This document shows positions 61,679-64,000 of a stretch of DNA of 64,000 bases, piece after piece (positions within the stretch are counted from its first letter, which is position 1; the number at the start of each line of letters is the position of its first letter). The notes below the pieces were generated by a model that ran no database searches, had not been told where the DNA came from, and was given only the letters and a program-made list of their open reading frames with translations. The stretch lies in assembly GCA_029202545.1 (NCBI GenBank), contig CP119311.1:310001-374000 (forward strand), read 5' to 3'. Origin of the DNA: Candidatus Pseudobacter hemicellulosilyticus (lineage in GTDB: Bacteria > Bacteroidota > Bacteroidia > Chitinophagales > Chitinophagaceae). The position numbers and the translations under genes were made by a program.

Positions 61679-62492
61679 AAGTTACAGTTTATGGCCATTA
61701 ATTGCTACTAATACCGCCACCAAGCAAACGATTTATTCCATGATCATTTTTGTGCTTAGCTACTGATCCAATACTAAATTAACATTCCCAAGCGGTTTCT
61801 CCTAACCCTGTCCAATTTTTCATCGACTTGGTGGCAGCGGCGCATCCCGGAAGCCTTACCGTTGTGCGCTAAATGATTAAGAATAACCCATTATTAACAA
61901 TTACCATCATATACAACACCTTGCAACCTTCCCGTATCCGTGCAACAAAGTTTGCCGGCCAGACCGATAAGGTACAACTGAAATATGTCCTTGTACCTTG
62001 TAAGGTCCTGGATATTTATGGACTATTGCCTTTGGATAACATGCGCACCGCTTATCATGCCTATGGACATCGCTGTCGCGGAACCTGATGGCGCGCGTAA
62101 AGGGTATATTCGGGAAACTCATTGACGGTGGTAATGATTAGTCAACCATCAACCGGTTCCGTGGCATTACGCTCCCAGGAAATACCCTTTACCTGCCATT
62201 TACAAGCTGAAAATGTCAGTCGTTGTCGGTTCTTCATCATCGGTATACCACTGCACCTGCCCTTCCGGAAAAGAAATCCATCACAGGCAAATGCACCTAC
62301 CCGCGGGTTGATCCCAGTCAATTTCTCCAACACAAGGACCTGCCGTATCCGCTTTGTTTATACCTTTCACCCCACAAGAAACAGATAAGGGTGCATCCCG
62401 CCCGTTTAGAACCTGCGATGTTGCCCTTGAGCTGTGTATACAGCGGCGTAAACCCGAATCCAGGCGATCAGCGGAAGCCCAACTTGACATGT
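61679..62492. other. Gene-poor divergent region with inverted repeats
   Basis: 814 nt between the MocR-like gene and the 230-aa gene. AAGGTACAA at 61969-61977 pairs with TTGTACCTT at 61991-61999; ACCTT-GT-AAGGT follows at 61995-62006. No ORF is convincing. It could hold operators, an oriT-like site or decayed sequence. Confidence 0.4.
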
Positions 62493-63185
62493 ATGATCAC
62501 GTACTCCAATTACCCCAACCTGAAATACCTCAGTTTGGATATTCCGTTTGATCTGTCAGCGGTAATCAGCGCAGGACACACCAAAGAGGCGAGAGAATTC
62601 ATGCGTGCTGACCCAGCAATCCGGAAAATGTATAAATCAGTACAGACCTTGAATAGCCAGGGGAACAGGCCGAAGCATTATTACCTGAGAAGCCAGGAAT
62701 TTGCAATACTGTTGAATGATAACAGCTATTGCAGCAAACGCCGCAATCAGTTCCTAAAACGCATGCCCGCACACCCACGATATGGCGTTATCTGCTTTCT
62801 GGATTACACGTATTTTACCTATTGGATTTCCGGGCCGGCCCATCCTGAAAATAAACAAGTTCCGATCACGAGTATGACTGTCGGACTATTCCGCAAGGAC
62901 TGCCTGCTGAGCTTTGAAGAATGCAGCATCCAAAGCCGGTCGATAAATCTGAACGGAAACGGGTTCCCAGGCAATACCGATGTGGCGTTACGCCGTGAAT
63001 CGGTTCGCTTCGCGACGGCCGTACTCGGGTACTTGACCAACAGGCAGGTTACGCCGGTTCCCTCCCGTATCAATCATACCGGCGAGCGAATCTGGATGAC
63101 CTTAAACCCGGATATATACCCGTTGGTCAAAGCGCCGGCAAACAAAACAAAATCCAACATAGACAGGAAAAAAAACGATCACTAA
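62493..63185 (+). CDS. Unknown ICE protein (230 aa)
   Basis: Starts MITYSNYPNLKYLSLDIPF. Blocks such as FLDYTYFTYWISGPA, ITSMTVGLFRKDCLLSFEE and RFATAVLGYLTNRQVTP look structured but fit no family I know. No signal peptide or TM. The frame stays open upstream to 62223, but that extension is rich in Pro/His with no start-like pattern, so ATG 62493 is preferred. It ends Asn/Lys-rich. Accessory gene of the element, function unknown. Confidence 0.5.
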   Translation: MITYSNYPNLKYLSLDIPFDLSAVISAGHTKEAREFMRADPAIRKMYKSVQTLNSQGNRPKHYYLRSQEFAILLNDNSYCSKRRNQFLKRMPAHPRYGVICFLDYTYFTYWISGPAHPENKQVPITSMTVGLFRKDCLLSFEECSIQSRSINLNGNGFPGNTDVALRRESVRFATAVLGYLTNRQVTPVPSRINHTGERIWMTLNPDIYPLVKAPANKTKSNIDRKKNDH

Positions 63186-63622
63186 GGTTACAATATCGCC
63201 TCATCAACGTTTACCATCATAAAAGCCGTCTCCATGTACCAACATTTCATTTCCAATGGCATCGCCCTTCACCCGGGCGCCCCTGCAAACAGCCAATCCC
63301 AGCCACCACTTCAGGCAGATCACCCTCCGCCTCACCGGACCTGACTGATGGGCTACTATTTCATACGACACCATTAAGAAGCTCCAAAACAGGGGATCAA
63401 ACCGCTGCGCGCATACGATAGGTTTGCGCGTACGGTGGATTTTTCTGTTAATGGCATTGCATCATTTGATCCCGGGAATAATAATCCGGGATGATGTCTG
63501 TTACCGGCAATCGAGTAATAACAATACGCAAATACCATCATTTAAAACGTGCATAAATAAATTCCCGATTTGCTTTGGGCATTTAGCTATGTTTTCTGTT
63601 CCATAACAAAACCGTCTCCACC
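63186..63622. other. Non-coding stretch before the FecR-like gene
   Basis: 437 nt with one small hairpin (ATCCCGG at 63469-63475, CCGGGAT at 63486-63492). A 60-aa frame at 63424-63606 has no features and is not called. Confidence 0.35.
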
Positions 63623-64000
63623 ATGTCTCCCAACAAATTCAGAATCCGTATGACCGCTGGCCTCATCGGTCTATTCAGCGTCATCGGCGTCACGATTTAC
63701 CTCACCCAAAGATCCATCGCCAAGCAGCAAAAGATCAGCCCAGGTCTTGCGGAAAAAAAAACACAGTCATTTATCCCGCTGCAACGAGCCGTTAAGTACA
63801 GCGACACATCCACCACAGCGTATCACTTGACCGCGCAATATGAGTTTAAACCGGGTGAGCGCCTGGTCACGGATTCCGCCGAGTTTTTCAAAGCCTCACT
63901 TCCCGGCGGTGGCATGCTGTATATGGACCCGCTCACGGTTATCCGTTTTACACAACAACATCATCTCGAACTGCTGAGCGGCGAGATCTATCTTTTTCTT
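63623..64000 (+). CDS. FecR-like membrane protein, truncated by the window edge
   Basis: From ATG 63623 (MSPNKFRIRMTAGLIGLFSV) the frame stays open to the end of the window (126 codons). It has one N-terminal membrane segment (residues about 10-30) and a downstream part reading ASLPGGGMLYMDPLTVIRFTQ then HLELLSGEIYLFL, which resembles the FecR domain (LPDGSxVxLxxxS...LxGEAYF). FecR proteins act with TonB-dependent transporters and ECF sigma factors; no such gene is seen in the window next to it. The long cytoplasmic part of normal FecR is missing. Real length unknown. Confidence 0.5.
   Translation, partial: MSPNKFRIRMTAGLIGLFSVIGVTIYLTQRSIAKQQKISPGLAEKKTQSFIPLQRAVKYSDTSTTAYHLTAQYEFKPGERLVTDSAEFFKASLPGGGMLYMDPLTVIRFTQQHHLELLSGEIYLFL

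Larger units (their letters stand above)
33448..64000. mobile_element. Integrative conjugative element (ICE), CTnDOT-like transfer module, right end outside the window
   Basis: From 58616 down to 33944 the minus strand carries rteC, traE, traF, traG, TraI-like genes, traJ, traK, traL, traM and traN in the order E-F-G-I-J-K-L-M-N of CTnDOT-type elements. Additional genes are inserted between E and F (methylase-helicase) and between F and G (four paralogues). No integrase, excisionase, relaxase (MobA/B), coupling protein (MobC) or TraA/B was seen in the window, so the element continues beyond 64000 or lacks them. Accessory genes follow on the right. Confidence 0.75.

Noticed and set aside
63424..63606. 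60-aa ORF before the FecR-like gene
   Set aside because: No domain, no signal peptide with a good cleavage site and no promoter; likely chance.
1..64000. CRISPR arrays, rRNA genes and IS elements
   Set aside because: No regularly spaced repeats, no rRNA-like stretch and no transposase ORF was seen.

Overview
The window comes from a Bacteroidota chromosome, most likely a Chitinophagaceae-type member. The pointers are a SusC/SusD pair, a protein with a type IX secretion C-terminal sorting domain, Bacteroidota-type promoters (TTTG or TTG, about 20 nt, TAnnTTTG), chromosomal genes without Shine-Dalgarno sites, and a CTnDOT-like conjugation module with an RteC regulator. No rRNA, tRNA or CRISPR array is visible. 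Genus-level assignment is inference.

Layout. (1) 0-7.5 kb: a membrane TPR/HTH regulator, then a promoter preceded by two direct repeats and driving a coupled 45-aa membrane peptide and a 1345-aa secreted beta-helix/MBG protein, followed by an OmpA-type porin. (2) 7.5-11.3 kb: a compact RiPP locus on the minus strand: a lanthipeptide-like precursor, a three-domain lyase/kinase/cyclase synthetase, and a divergent RibF-like (FAD synthetase fold) protein whose nucleotidyltransferase HxGH motif is lost. (3) 11.5-18.3 kb: a UvrD-like helicase, an M16 metallopeptidase, an imperfect palindromic repeat of about 183 bp and an acyltransferase. (4) 18.3-20.6 kb: a coupled two-gene cassette of GIY-YIG/Schlafen-type helicase and MazG-like pyrophosphohydrolase, a candidate defence module. 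(5) 20.7-33.1 kb: a broken lipoprotein gene, an L,D-transpeptidase-like protein, a vWA protein, SusC/SusD, a GT39-like membrane glycosyltransferase and a sialidase-like lipoprotein. SusC and the sialidase share a 20-bp upstream motif and may form one glycan-use regulon.

(6) From about 33.45 kb to the end: an integrative conjugative element (ICE). Its minus-strand operon runs from about 57.5 kb down to 33.9 kb: an accessory membrane protein, traE, a small conserved ORF, a very large methylase-helicase, traF, four tandem paralogues of an unknown family, traG, an expanded block of TraI-like and unknown paralogues, traJ, K, L, M, N and four small distal genes. Above it lie rteC, with a promoter and palindromic operator, then accessory genes: an unknown 383-aa protein, a MocR-like regulator that has lost its PLP lysine, an unknown 230-aa protein and a truncated FecR-like gene. 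No integrase, relaxase or coupling protein lies in the window, so the element must continue to the right or be incomplete.

The best candidates for something undescribed are the RiPP locus with its RibF-like partner, the GIY-YIG helicase/MazG pair, and the four-fold tandem family next to traG.
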